Shown piece by piece: positions 13,111 through 24,685 of a stretch of DNA of 64,000 nt (positions within the stretch are counted from its first letter, which is position 1; every line of letters starts with the position of its first letter). The notes beneath the pieces were generated by a model. That model worked only from the letters and a program-made list of their open reading frames with translations. It was not told where the DNA came from and made no database searches. Made by a program: the position numbers and the translations under genes. The stretch is from Melitaea cinxia (lineage: Eukaryota; Arthropoda; Insecta; Lepidoptera; Nymphalidae), in assembly GCF_905220565.1 (NCBI RefSeq), contig NC_059419.1:7369326-7433325 (forward strand), written 5' to 3'.

Positions 13111-13479
13111 AATGATACATAAATAAAAATTGACGATAACTAAGCTTATTACCACCGAAGAGTCACGTGTTAAATTATAAATGTAAATAATAAACAAACT
13201 TAGTAATTATTTTTGTTTCATAATTAGAAAAATAATGATATCGTTTTACTAATATTAGGAAACACGGTTTAGTTAATAAAACTTTTTGAATGACTTTTGA
13301 CAGTTTACGACTCTTTTGTGTTACTTCCGTGTAAGATATCATTGTTTTATTTTAACTTTTTCTAATCTTTCGTAGTTTATTTGTCTTTCATAGTTTTGTT
13401 TCAATAGCATCACGTTAGCTACGGACATTTTTATATAGGTAAGGAAGGTGCTTATATTGTTGACACGATGCTCGAATTC
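13108..13479. other. AT-rich stretch, no gene seen
   Basis: Nothing recognisable. Confidence 0.4.
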
Positions 13480-14280
13480 TTTAAGAATACTTAGCAACTC
13501 ACTAAAGCGATTGCACACTAAATGGATGCAAAGTTCGCATTACGCGACACGACCACCGAGTCCGATAACTTATTTAATTACATTATAAATTACACGACAC
13601 ACTTCCCGTGCTACTGATAACAAGAATTGACGGCGCTGTTTGCACGTACAACTCGAGCACCGAACTACAGATGTGACTAGAAAACAACACTACGAAAACC
13701 GTCTGCCGCGCGCTATCTTAAGCCGAACCGTACGCTCTAATCATAAATAAGCAACCGGTGGACTCAGAACTTCAGAAGCGAATTGACGGGACAGCGACTT
13801 CTTAAAACACTGATGGGCCATAATTAATCGTGCACATACCTAAACACGACGGGCATGGCGTTGTCCACGCGCCGCGAACTCCAAAACACGTTTAAAAACG
13901 CACTTCGTTAAACACAACACGCACGTTACATTCTCGTTATCACACACTGTTGTCGCTTGTTGCACTCGCGATGCACGTAATGTGGTACACTCATTATTTT
14001 GTTTATCGCCGGCAGTTTGGTCGTATAAGCGATCAGAGAGCGTGAAATAAACCACAACCGGGCGAGCTCCGCGAGTCTACTGCAAACAACAATGGTGCGT
14101 CGCGCGCGAGAACGAACCAAAACTCACACAGCGAAGCGTACACTCACACAGAAGCAGCGGTCGTGCACCGACATGCGCATATAAAAAACCAACGATCGGT
14201 ATGCAGACGTTCGGTTTGAGCAGGTCCTCGGCTTGACGCTGTTTTCGTCTGCGGTTCAGGGTGGTCAGATGTACGCTTTA
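13480..14280. promoter_or_regulatory. CpG-richer block with a TATA box; possible promoter region
   Basis: This block is clearly richer in GC and CpG than its surroundings. On the plus strand TATAAAAAA lies at 14180-14188, with a GC-balanced stretch downstream (14205-14270), as expected of a first exon. On the minus strand two overlapping frames (13840-14120) have no recognisable product. No confident initiator or splice donor is visible, so direction and gene are open. Sequencing of 5' transcript ends would decide; a repeat is the main alternative. Confidence 0.25.
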
Positions 14281-14629
14281 AATATCCTTATTTATTATAT
14301 TTTTGTACATGTGTGGTAGCTATTTATTGCATGAAAATAAAATGATACAAGCTTAACTCAATTTTTGAAGTAATATAAACATTTACACATTTAATAAATA
14401 TGTTTTAAACAAGATATATTTTATATTCAAATCTTTTTATTTAATTCATGTATATTTATGAGTTGTAAAATACAATAATAAGTTTATATTTATTAAACGT
14501 ATTGAATTTGTCCAAGATTTGTATGTGAGTGCAATTTTTTCCATTTTATATGACATTATTTTAAACATTTTACGGCCTGTAAAGAGTGGAAAATTATAAT
14601 AGCTGGCAACATTAAAAACAAAAGAACGG
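14281..14629. other. AT-rich spacer, no gene seen
   Basis: No feature. Confidence 0.4.
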
Positions 14630-14830
14630 CAGTCAGCGAACCTTGAGTGGGCAGGCGATACGATTCGAGCCTGCGCCCGAGTCAGCGCGCCATGTTGCCA
14701 GCGGCTAGAACGAGACAGCGCTATATAGTCATATCGCTATCTCGCTCTTTCGCTTGTTAGCGTTATTGCGTGCTGTAACTATACTCGTCAGCGACTATAC
14801 CACACACCCACACGCACATATTGTTATCTG
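14630..14830. other. GC-richer block with an imperfect inverted repeat
   Basis: It contains GCGCGCCATGTTGCCAGCGG, followed by an imperfect inverted repeat around 14708-14752 (CGAGACAGCGCTATAT against GCGAGATAGCGATAT in reverse complement). It stands out from AT-rich flanks. It may be a regulatory block or an old foldback repeat; no product is assignable. Confidence 0.3.
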
Positions 14831-15073
14831 ACACAAAATTTATAACGAGCAAGTTGGATTTCGTCTTGGCGGACACTCCTAAATTCTTTACGGAAGGATT
14901 CTTTTTTTTCTGATCTTTACGCCTTTACGTGGCTTGGGGCGTTATAAAATTATAATGGTTGCTAATATAAAGTTTGTTTTATGATTTGGTTTGTTATTTT
15001 GGCGGCACTGTTTACGGGTGTTGAGTTGTTGATTACTAAGCACTGAATGGATTCGATGAATGAGTTTAATAAG

Positions 15074-15666
15074 AGGTATAGTTCGCGTCATGTAAAAAGA
15101 ACGCTGAAAGAAACTGGAGGGGGTGCGTTTGCGCATGGGTATACTCGCGCACAAGTACTACTGTTTTATTTTTTAATTAGGCTTTCACTCGCGGCTTCGT
15201 ATAATGGTTATTGGTAGGTACATTAAAAAATACTAGAAATACAAGTGAGAATAATTCGGACTAAATAAGTATAATAATTATCACTTTACAAAATCACAAT
15301 TTTTTTTTAAACTAAAGCAATAACAAATTTTTTAGTTATTGAAATGTCGTATTCAAAAATAATAATTATCTGTACTCTCGATATTCGTATCTTAATGGTT
15401 TTTATGTGTTTAAAATGATAAATTGATAATTGTTTTTTAGTGAAATAAATAGTAAATGGAGAATTTTGTAATTTAAAACTTTTGTGCGCGATAATAATTT
15501 GAGTCGACGTCGAACTGTCAACCGCTGTCAACCAATAGCACACCGGCAAGCATGCGACAGTGATAAACACTCCCGTCCCCCTACCCCGTACCACCAAATA
15601 GACCGATAAATCGCTTCTGCGCAGCTTCAAGGCCAGCGTTCTTTTTACATGACGCGAACTATACCT
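15074..15666. mobile_element. 593-bp element with 33-bp perfect terminal inverted repeats
   Basis: The left arm 15074-15106 starts AGGTATAGTTCGCGTCATGT; the right arm 15634-15666 is its exact reverse complement. The interior is unrelated on the two sides and includes a 107-codon minus frame (15307-15630) that I do not recognise. The layout suits a MITE or a non-autonomous DNA transposon. I cannot define a target duplication with confidence. Two oppositely oriented copies of a short repeat are the alternative. Confidence 0.6.
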
Positions 15667-16317
15667 AGAAACCGTGTATTTGTAAGCGAAATTTTAGACG
15701 CGTATTTTAGAAGGGCTCCAAATTTTATTACTTAAATAAACTTTATTAATAATTAGTGTATACTTAACTTATTTAATTTTACATCTACTGTAAAGATTCT
15801 GACGATACTTTTTGTAAAGGAGTTCCTGACATTGTTGTAAACTTGTTTTATACAAAGTTTCAATTGTGGTAAGTAGTACTTTACGCGCCAATAACTTTTG
15901 GTTGGTTTTACTATATATTTTACGCCCTAAGCATGTGCATTTATTTACATAAATAGATTTATATTTGCTTCGAATTAAAACTTCAAAGTATATGAAGTGC
16001 TTACTATTAATGTATGCAGATCTTAATCAAGGAATAATATTATTTGTTTAAATGATTTCCAAATCAAAATTTATCGAATTAGTTTTACAAATATTTTTAG
16101 ATATAGGTATAAGTATAGTTTTGTTTCCATTTTTATCTTTATTACAATTTCAGTAAACTAATAAAATTGATATAACTGATATAGCAGAAAGGCTTAACTC
16201 AAATTCTCAACAGCGGTTTAGATTTTATCCCATAAAACAACATTGTTGTTCAGTTGTTGTCCGATGTAAACGGTGAGTTAAATAGGCCATGCCTTATAAA
16301 AACGCACACAATAAAAA
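15667..16317. other. AT-rich stretch, no gene seen
   Basis: No gene or repeat recognised. Confidence 0.4.
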
Positions 16318-16445
16318 ATATTTTCGCTAGACTGACGATCTACGTAAGATTACGGGTGGTGGCTGGATGAGGATTGCGGAAAACCGGGATGTTTGGCGCG
16401 AACTTGGTGAGGTCTGCAGTGGACTGCGATAGGCTGAAGTGATTG
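16318..16445 (+). mobile_element. RTE LINE 3' end fragment
   Basis: GATCTACGTAAGATTACGGG, then TGGATGAGGATTGCGGAAAA, then GCAGTGGACTGCGATAGGCT match the 3' end of the RTE copies at 24686-26121 (reverse) and 38989-39226. It is 5'-truncated and non-coding in practice. Confidence 0.75.
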
Positions 16446-17608
16446 ATTGCTGTCCATAGAGTATACTTATTTTATACATATGACGTAAAACAAGGCAGGT
16501 GTATTTTAAAAATAAAACTTACCATAATTTATCATTCCACAGTAACGATGTATATTTCTAGTTTGATTAAATAATTGTTTTATTATTTTTAATGATATTG
16601 TATATTATTTTTAGGCCCTGATACAACGCTTTATACTTTTTTATTGCCGTAAAAAGTCTTTTTATATTTAAAAGTTTTACAACTCTGCTATATTTCAGTA
16701 TTAAATATATAAAATACTTATGGTTTACCAGCCTAGAGGTGTTATGTCAGTGTAAACATAGTTAATCAAAACTTATTAGCCCTTTAAGCGTAGCTTTATC
16801 TACTCTCACCTACAAGCTAATATATTTCCAACATATTTTATAAGATATATTTATTTTGATACTAGACAAAGGTTAAACATCCTTTAAGCCGTGATATTTA
16901 AAATCTAAATAAATAACACAAAAAGAAATGTCTTAATCATGTCTGCAAATGTTAAGATTAACAGGTGCAAACAAACAAACTGTCAAGCTTTGTTATTACA
17001 GTATGTATTAGAAAGTGAGAAACAACTTTAAGCTAAATTGATACTTCGCCATGACATAGGAATTACCAGAGAAGTCAATGGCGGGAAATTCAATGTTATT
17101 TTTTTTATCTTTTTATTTTCTTTTATCTATAGGTACTTCTGTGTCTAGCTTTGACAAAAAATAATAATAATAATAATAAAAGAAGAAACCACTAAGATTC
17201 CTATAATACGATATTAATAACGTTTTACGCCAAATTATCGTATTTTTAATACAAACCTCTTTTGTATTGCGCAAGTGAATAATAATATGATTACTCTAAC
17301 TCGTTGTGATAAATGCATATATAAGCAATGCAAGATCATTTTAACTCTTATTTTCTTTCTTCTGTATTCATCTTTTGCTGTCATTATATTTCTTGAATCA
17401 CCAACGCATTTGCGATTTCCCCGGTCCTAATGTCTATAAGTAGCTTAACAACAGGTAAACATATTGCTCGTTATTGGATCTTTTCATAAAAAGAAGCAAT
17501 AAATTATACACAAAGTGAACTATTTCCTAGAAGTATATATGAATCACATGATACACATTTCATTGAATCGTACACTGGATTCATTAGCGCAAAACTGATT
17601 TTTTTATA
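16446..17608. other. AT-rich stretch with a small (ATA)n run, no gene seen
   Basis: An (ATA)n run lies at 17159-17181. Otherwise nothing is recognised. Confidence 0.4.
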
Positions 17609-17790
17609 CATTTGGGTGACCATCAAGCATACGATCTGTTTGATCGTAAGCGGAAACCGTGCCTTTGGATGCCTGCAACCCTCTCTTGGAATTTTGGCTC
17701 CTTTCACCACAGGAGCAAACACTATACTTGGGGATATTTTGCTGTGAGTAGCATTATTTGGCTGTGATCTTCTGTAAGGTTGATATACTT
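17609..17790 (-). repeat. Retroposon family C fragment
   Basis: TTTGGGTGACCATCAAGCAT at the start, then a block ending GGCTGTGATCTTCTGTAAGG, parallels the copy at 53423-53695. The 72-codon minus frame 17504-17722 is part of it and not a gene. Confidence 0.5.
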
Positions 17791-17997
17791 CTCCACTGAG
17801 ACGACTCTAGATTTTACCAAAATACTTGCTATTTTACGTGTGATGAATAATGGCATGTATTCTAGACCTATACATTCTATAAAAACCTTTTCTGTTTGTA
17901 TGTTTTAAGAATAAAATTGTATTGAAACAGTAACATAATGAAAGCCAGTTATTAGGGAAATCAGGGTGTTAGTCCATAACAATAAGTAAAAATATAA
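17791..17997. other. Spacer, nothing seen
   Basis: No feature. Confidence 0.4.
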
Positions 17998-18163
17998 ATC
18001 GGCACGGGATCTACCATGCCTCGGAGAGCACGTAAACCCGTCGGTCCCAGTTGTTGTCTTAGACATCTGACAGTGATCGTTACTAATGGTGGGATATCAA
18101 CCGCCAACTCGCAGTGGAGCAACACAGGTTAAGCTCCGATCCTTGGAGAAAAAGGTTTCAGCC
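17998..18163 (+). repeat. SINE fragment
   Basis: TGCCTCGGAGAGCACGTAAA, CCCGTCGGTCCCAGTTG, CAGTGATCGTTACTAATGGT and AGGTTAAGCTCCGATCCTT occur in the same order as in the SINE at 57741-58088. The tRNA-like head and the extreme 3' end are missing. Confidence 0.75.
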
Positions 18164-19065
18164 AGTTTTGGAACGTTACTAGCTAATTCCATGCAACGGG
18201 ACAAAAAGTTTAGGAATCTTATGCATATGGATGGTAAAGGTATCTTCTCAATTTTTCACGTATTATCAAAAATAATTAGAATGAACAAATCAATTCAATC
18301 AAGTGCTGGTTAAATAAACTAAAAATAATTATTAGAGATATTTTGCTTGATCTATTAATTTACAAAGTATTTTTATATTAATTGGTTCCAAAATAAAACC
18401 ATATACGAATATATAAACACGCAATGTACCTGTGCATACTTACGTACATCTTATTTTTAAGGAATTTCCTAAATTCACAGAAATTACTTCATTATACCTA
18501 CTGTGATTTATTGAATATGGGACCATTTATAAATGTTTTTTTTTAGTCTGTCATCAATGCCAAATATATAAAAAAACATAACATAAATGTCCCCCTTTCT
18601 CAACGTCGGTTAAAAATTAACTAAAGCGACGTAATTGAAAATAAAAACTCAACACCGTGACTACCAGTTACATTTTATAAAAAAAAAAAGAAATTAAAAA
18701 AGTTTGGTCGTCAGTGTCAAATGAAACCGTGTCTGAGTTAACGCGTATTTAAATCTAGGGTACCTTCAAGCCTTGGTTGTTTTTTTTTAATATGCGGAAT
18801 ACAAAATGGCTGATATTTAATATTTATATTACTGAATGCTTATAATCGATAAACTCAAAATACAGAACCAATTTTAAAAATTCCATGCAGCGTAATCTCG
18901 CATTATATAGGTATTGGCGCTCTTCTTCCAATAATTTAACAATTAGTTTCAAATTTTTTTTTTCGTTAGGTTTATAAAACTTTTACTAGGAGAAATTTTA
19001 ATCTCGTTTATACTTTTATTTACTGAATTGTATGTTGTCAGAACTGTATCAAGATGAAATATGAA
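18164..19065. other. AT-rich stretch, no gene seen
   Basis: No credible coding sequence. Confidence 0.4.
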
Positions 19066-19527
19066 AAAATTATGTGGTGTCATGGGACACCAGGTAAGAA
19101 CGAAGTTCCTTCGGATAGTATAGAAGCAAAACAATTTGAAAAAAAAAATGTTGAATTTTATGTATATTTTCTAGTTCTTTTTTTTTTAATTTTGTTGATT
19201 GGTTTTTAATTAAGTACATAAAAGTATTTAGGAGATTTAGTATTTTAGAAAATGACAAATACCGTAAAATAAAATTAATCAGACAAAATAATGACAATGA
19301 TAATAATAATTCAAACTATTAAGTGAAATAAAAAAACATGTGCCTTTATTTATTTTTGTCGACAGTATAAAATTACATAAATAATTTAACAAAAGTTTAC
19401 TAGTAATATTTTAGTTTTACAAACGTCATACTATACAGTCGTGTGACTGATATTGCGTCACTTCCGTTATATATTTTTCTTACGGTTTTAGTATCAAATG
19501 TCAAGCCTGCCGTAAGGAACTTCGTTC
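19066..19527. mobile_element. Repeat with inverted GGAACGAAGTTCC-type ends (family H)
   Basis: Near 19070 TGTGGTGTCATGGGACACCA is followed by AACGAAGTTCCTTCGG (about 19098-19114). Near 19513 the reverse complement AAGGAACTTCGTTCC appears. The left motif pair recurs reversed at 38148-38205. This suggests a family with short inverted termini and an AT-rich interior of about 400 bp that does not code. Confidence 0.4.
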
Positions 19528-19690
19528 CAAAAAACTAAACTTAGGGTTATCATATTTTTACATTTTTATTTAAAATAGAAAAATAAAATGATAACACTGG
19601 TTATTTTGATCCAAAAAATTTAAAAAAAAGTACTAGTTAAAAGTTCAAAACATTTGGTAAGGAAACAGCTAAAACTTAAAGTTTAATCTG
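19528..19690. other. Short spacer, nothing seen
   Basis: No feature. Confidence 0.4.
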
Positions 19691-19992
19691 TGGTGAATAC
19701 AACCGCTCTGGTGTAGTGGTGCGAGCAGTCGCCTAAAATATTGACGGTTTGCTGGTTCAATCACGCTAGGGATGGATATTTGTATCTGTGCAAATATTTC
19801 TTTCCAGTTTGGATGTCTGTCCTTGTGGGTTTCCTTACCGTGCCTCGGAGAGCACGTTAATCTGTCGGTCCCTGTTTTGGAATATATTCGCCAACCCGCA
19901 ATGTAGCAGCTTGGTAGATTAAGCTCCAATTCTTCTCCTACATGGAGAAAGAGGTATATGCCCAGCAGTGCGATGTTACAGGCAATGCATAC
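19691..19992 (+). repeat. Full-length lepidopteran tRNA-derived SINE
   Basis: The head carries an A-box-like TGGTGTAGTGGTGCGAG and a B-box-like CTGGTTCAATCACG, the internal polymerase III promoter of a tRNA-derived SINE. The body has CCGTGCCTCGGAGAGCACGT, and the 3' part has TTAAGCTCCAATTCTTCTCC and ATGCCCAGCAGTGCGATGTT. It is transcribed by polymerase III and mobilised by a partner LINE. The 112-codon minus frame across it is a shadow. Confidence 0.8.
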
Positions 19993-22335
19993 GGTAATAA
20001 TACACAAGCACTTTAATCAAATATAGGTTTATATAGACCATTATATACACAGACATTCATAAAAAATATCCTTTACTGAACATATCATAACATAAAATAA
20101 CAATAAATCTAACATCGCATCGTTATTATTAGATAATTTTTTGTGGTAGATCTTGACCTATGTATAAAACAAACAAATATTGTTTGAAGCGTTAGGTTTT
20201 GCACAAGAAGGTTCCAAACAAAATATAAACGATTTCTTATCTAGTAGTCTGTCCATAAAATGTAAGTGGGATGTTTGCTACTCACTACTTGTAACAGCAA
20301 GTATTGTTAAGCAACGCTGTAGGTACGTTAAGCGTAGAGTGTGTTCGAGTGTTTAATTGCAGTCATAAAACTCATCTTAGGTTTCACGCCTGTCAGCACG
20401 ATTGCAAAGTCAAGGCCCCTAGCGTTTTATACGCTAATTGGTTAGGTACTATCGTTTTGATTTATAATACGAAGTCAAGAACGACAAAAACGTCATATTT
20501 TTTAAATATTTTTTTAACGAAAAATAATAAGCATAAATAATTTTTAAAAAAAATATTAAAAAATACCCAATTCGCTACAGTCGTACGGAGGGGAGGTTAT
20601 GCGCGTAAAATACAATTAGATAATTTATTTTTAGACATATCTTATTTTTATTTAATTATTTAGACTCACTTAGAGTAATGACCTTGTGTACATAATAATC
20701 ATTATCATACAAACTGCTTATTACTAAATGGATTGCTTATTAGGATAAATACAGGTTGCAAAAACAAAAAAATAAAAAAAGAAGACATTACTTACGCCAA
20801 ATCATTATTACATACATAGACACACATTTCAAATAGAAAATAAGAATGACTTGCAAAAAAGAAAAATTAATGTTTTTGCTATACAAAAAACTACAACATA
20901 TACTTAAATGAAAAAATAATAAATTAATAAAATAATGATAAGAAAATTAAAATATTGTAAATATTCTTAAATTAAGACAAATAATTGCATATAAAACGAT
21001 ATAGTGTAATATAGAATGGACCTTAAAGAAACATATTATTGACTTATTGAGGTATTTAATATAAATATACGTAATACAAAGTATGAATAATTACAACGTA
21101 TGAACTTCTCTACATATTCTGGTACAATGCTGCTTCACTGCGGATTGGCGGAATTTACGGCGAGTAAAGATCGCTAAAGTCGAAATTAAAAATAACTTTC
21201 TTCATATCTTAAACACTTTTAAATTGTCATTTTTTCTAATTATGGCTAAAATTGAAGCTATGGAATGTAGATTCTGCACAGAAGAATAGGCAAGAAACTC
21301 CGCAGAAAAAAAAACTATTTTAATATAAAATTAGTAAGATCTTACATATATGTATAACAACAAGCTACCTATTAATTATATTAAACAATTTTTTCTTAAT
21401 GGCAAAATTTATAAATAACAAGGAATTTAATGTTTATATCATTTACACTTACAGATGTCATTTTTAAATTTAAATTTTACTGAACTAAGTATTGCTATAT
21501 TAATATTTAGCAATACGTATTAGTTAAGTATTGCTAAATTAATATTTAGCTATAATTAGTAAAAGTATTTTTATTAATAAAATTTTTATTTTTTAATGAA
21601 TAGGCAATAATTAATGTATGTACCAGGGACATACGAGTATTTATCCTAAGTGAATCCCGGGGGCCCCTTTTCAAAATATACATATTATGTAAATTTGAGT
21701 GCATAGCTTACTTGGTAGACTCAACTACGTCGAGCTAATACTTAGCTGCACTCTCCTTGCAACATAATAGTAAGTAGTGTAGCAGTAACTGCGGAGTAAA
21801 GAATTAAATAGTCAATAAATAGAGAATGATAATTTATAATAATCAAAATATTAGACAGGACAGGTTAAAACTTTCGAATTTAATCAACGTTAAATAATCA
21901 GAACGAAATACTAATTTCCATAATTTTTGGCCTATTTTCTTAGTTAATTTTAGTTTTTCAAATTTTAGTCTCTCAAGTGCGTGTTCTCGTAAAACATGTA
22001 ACATTAGAGAAAAGATCATCATAACAAACAAATAATTTTAAATGTTCTACCTCTGGACTAAAACTTTTTCTCCTTCTTCTTCTTCTTGGAATTATTAATC
22101 CTAGTCCTTGTCCAGGGTCTGCCTTCCGACTAACACTGTTCCATTTTGCTCGATGATATGTTTTATTCGGAGTTAGACCATTGGATTCAATCGCGGAGAT
22201 CATTCAAAGCGTTTATATTTTCTCAAAGAGCAGAAAATAATAATAATTTAAGAGCATAATATTGCCGCCTTTGGAAATCAACAAAGTAAAGACAATTAAT
22301 GCCTACTAATAATTTCCTTGACTGAAGAACATATA
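19993..22335. other. AT-rich stretch with a small tandem duplication, no gene seen
   Basis: At 21485-21560 a unit of about 38 bp with TAAGTATTGCTA and TTAATATTTAGC occurs twice in tandem. No credible exon is seen; frames at 20304-20540 and 21843-22203 are not recognisable. Confidence 0.4.
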
Positions 22336-22651
22336 GCGCCATCTGTTTTGCAGTATAAGAACCTTAAAAATATTTTAATAAACTAATGGGGCATTCATAA
22401 GTATTTAACATATATTCTAATTTATTCTTTAGTTAAATTAGTTTACAGGGGAAAATATGACGCAGAAATATAAATATTTTAAACGCAACACTATATACAT
22501 AAACTAATCAACAGTAATTTTGTACAACAGCGCCATCTATATTTAAATTATATAAGAAATATTGTACATAATACTAAAGTTTTGCAATAGATGGCAGTAG
22601 TGAATACGTTTAAGTTCTTTTATAGTACACCTTACAAATCATAGATGGCAG
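22336..22651. promoter_or_regulatory. Cluster of four GCGCCATCT/AGATGGC motifs
   Basis: GCGCCATCTG at 22336-22345, GCGCCATCTA at 22530-22539, AGATGGCAG at 22589-22597 and AGATGGCAG at 22643-22651. The core resembles the insect CTCF-type recognition sequence, but it is also a common word in insect intergenic DNA, so function is only a suggestion. Confidence 0.25.
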
Positions 22652-23106
22652 TTATTAATTCAAAGTTTAAACTGGTTTAAACAATTGACTGACATAATTT
22701 ATCCATATTCTTTGACATAAAGTAATGTCACAAAACCAGCATATTTAGTAGAGTCAATTTTAAAATAACAGAACAAATTCAATTACTCGGATGTTGGCAA
22801 ATCTTAGAGGAAGCTAGAATTTAAAAGAAGAAGAAGTATTTATTAAGTATTTTCCTAATCGTAAAAATGTATTCCACAGTACAATATTGTCTTGTTCTTA
22901 ATATTAAGATGTACGATGTATCCACATAAATAGACTTAATAAGGAAATAATAATGAATCTTGTTTTTATTTTGTTTGTAAATTTTTTTTTTTGATATAGG
23001 TATGTCAAGAAATTTGTATTTGTATTTCTTCTTTATAATTTATGTTTTACAATTTATTAATTCTATTTTATATTTTATTACGTGCAAGTTGTTTTGGTAT
23101 TCTACA
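22652..23106. other. AT-rich spacer, no gene seen
   Basis: No feature. Confidence 0.4.
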
Positions 23107-23150
23107 TATCGCACCTTTAATAAAACAAAGATGTAACTCAAAATTTGTGG
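23107..23150 (+). repeat. Left terminal inverted repeat of the 4.2-kb DNA transposon
   Basis: It matches the reverse complement of 27227-27277 at 36 of the first 37 positions, then again at TTTGTGG after a 6-nt gap. Confidence 0.75.
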
Positions 23151-23291
23151 ATTTGGAGATTTTACAATAAAACGTGTCTTCGTCGCGTAAAGAATAGGTA
23201 GACTTCGACTCCGGCGTTTTAACTATAAGATACAGAGAGATACGCGATTGTTGCTCTCTTTTCTATCAACTGGAGCTGACAAGTCAGTTCT

Positions 23292-23388
23292 TATAAAGTG
23301 GCGTGATTCAGAGATGCACCGGCAGTGAGCGTAGATTGAAGTTCTGTCGTTTTTAATAACATCAAATAATTCGATATTGGATTAAAAG
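23292..23388 (+). promoter_or_regulatory. Candidate core promoter and non-coding first exon of the transposase gene
   Basis: TATAAAG at 23292-23298 lies 32 nt before a GGCAGTGAG start-like site (A at 23324). An AAAAG/GTAAAT donor follows at 23388/23389. A matching acceptor, TTATTGTTATTTTAG, ends at 24103, 12 nt before the ATG at 24116. The chain promoter, untranslated exon, intron and start codon fits a transposase transcription unit. It is predicted from signals only. Confidence 0.4.
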
Positions 23389-24115
23389 GTAAATATGGAA
23401 TATTTTATTATTTAAAAATAAAAAGATAATTTTTGTTATACTTCATTCTCTCAGAAAACGCATTTGATGACGATATGATGACATTTGGATTTACTTCGTT
23501 TTTGTTTTAAAAATTGACAAATTTTACAAAGTTAACGCCTAACACTTCAGTTTTATATTGAAATATATGCCTTAGTTGTTGGAGTAATTGATTAAGTATC
23601 ACTTTATTGTAATAAATAAGGCTGTTTATAAAAGTTACTTTTGTTTACTTCTTTTTATTATTTAGAATGACGAAAGATAAGTAAAAACTTTCAACATTAA
23701 TTCCCTTTTCGTGTAAAAGTTAAGAATAACTTGTAACTGTTGTGCTTATTTGTATAGGTTTTGAAAATTGTGTCGTCTTAGAGCTCACAATTTTTTTTAA
23801 GTTTAATACCACAATCAGAAACTGAACACCACAATGAAGAGTTACAGCGTATCGAGCGTAAAAGTTATAAGATAAACATAATAGTGTAATAAGTTATAAT
23901 TTTTTTTTTTCATCTGATTACTGTAATAAATGTGAAAGTTTATGAGGATGACATATGGATGGATGTTTGTTACTCTTTTACGGCAAAACGACTGAATAGA
24001 TCATTGTCATTCAACAATCCTGCTACTTTGACGTTAAATAACGATTACGATTATTATTCATCCTTAAAATATACTGCAGTATTATCAGTTATTGTTATTT
24101 TAGACTAAAGAAGTT

Positions 24116-24683
24116 ATGCAGGTTGAAGAGGAAAATCAACAAAATACATATATCTCCAGAGCCCAAAAAGGTAACTGAAGAGCTGACGAAAATGATGACA
24201 CCGACTCAATATTTTACTGTTACTTATGAGTTGACGAGAAAAATGACACCTAAATAATACTAGCCATTTACAGTCCTCTAGTTCGTCTTCGAAATCATCT
24301 TCATCTAGTTCCGATTCATCTAGCTCATCATCGTCAAGCTCTTCTAGCTCATCTTCATCCAGTTTTTCAAGCTCCAATAGTTCAATGCCTACCCAAAACC
24401 CTGCCCCACAAAACGTTACAACGGATTGTAAAGAAAAGACGTCTTACAGCAATTCACCACAAAATAGCGAGAGGCAGCAAATTCAGCTGAGAGAGCGACG
24501 AAATTAAAATAGTGTGGCCAGTTACAATATTTCTCCAGCATACACAGATCTAAGTGACGTCGACCTGAGTGACGACGATCCACTGTAGATTTTAATACGT
24601 TTTTTAATAAGCCTATCAACAGAAGAAATTTTATGTTTGAAAATCAAAGTTCTTCTGACTCTGACTGCAATAATAAACCAAAT
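24116..24683 (+). pseudogene. Ser/Asp-rich transposase-like gene, 5' part, broken
   Basis: From ATG 24116 the frame reads MQVEEENQQNTYISRAQKGN and meets a stop at 24176. After frame changes it continues as a long serine run (24274-24390), then about 40 residues to a stop at 24505, then NISPAYTDLSDVDLSDDDPL, then, one frame over, a stretch ending FENQSSSDSDCNNKPN at the RTE insertion. Serine-rich, acidic N-termini like this are common in a large family of arthropod transposase-like uncharacterised proteins. At least two stops and two frameshifts make it a relic. The 87-codon minus frame here (DEDELEELDDDELDE) is the shadow of the serine codons. Confidence 0.5.
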
Positions 24684-24685
24684 AT

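Noticed and set aside
19669..20007. 112-codon minus frame
   Set aside because: It spans a SINE; the sequence is explained by the tRNA-derived repeat.
24114..24377. Acidic minus-strand frame rich in Glu, Asp and Leu
   Set aside because: It is the antisense of a serine-codon run on the plus strand, which continues in coding-like sequence on that side.
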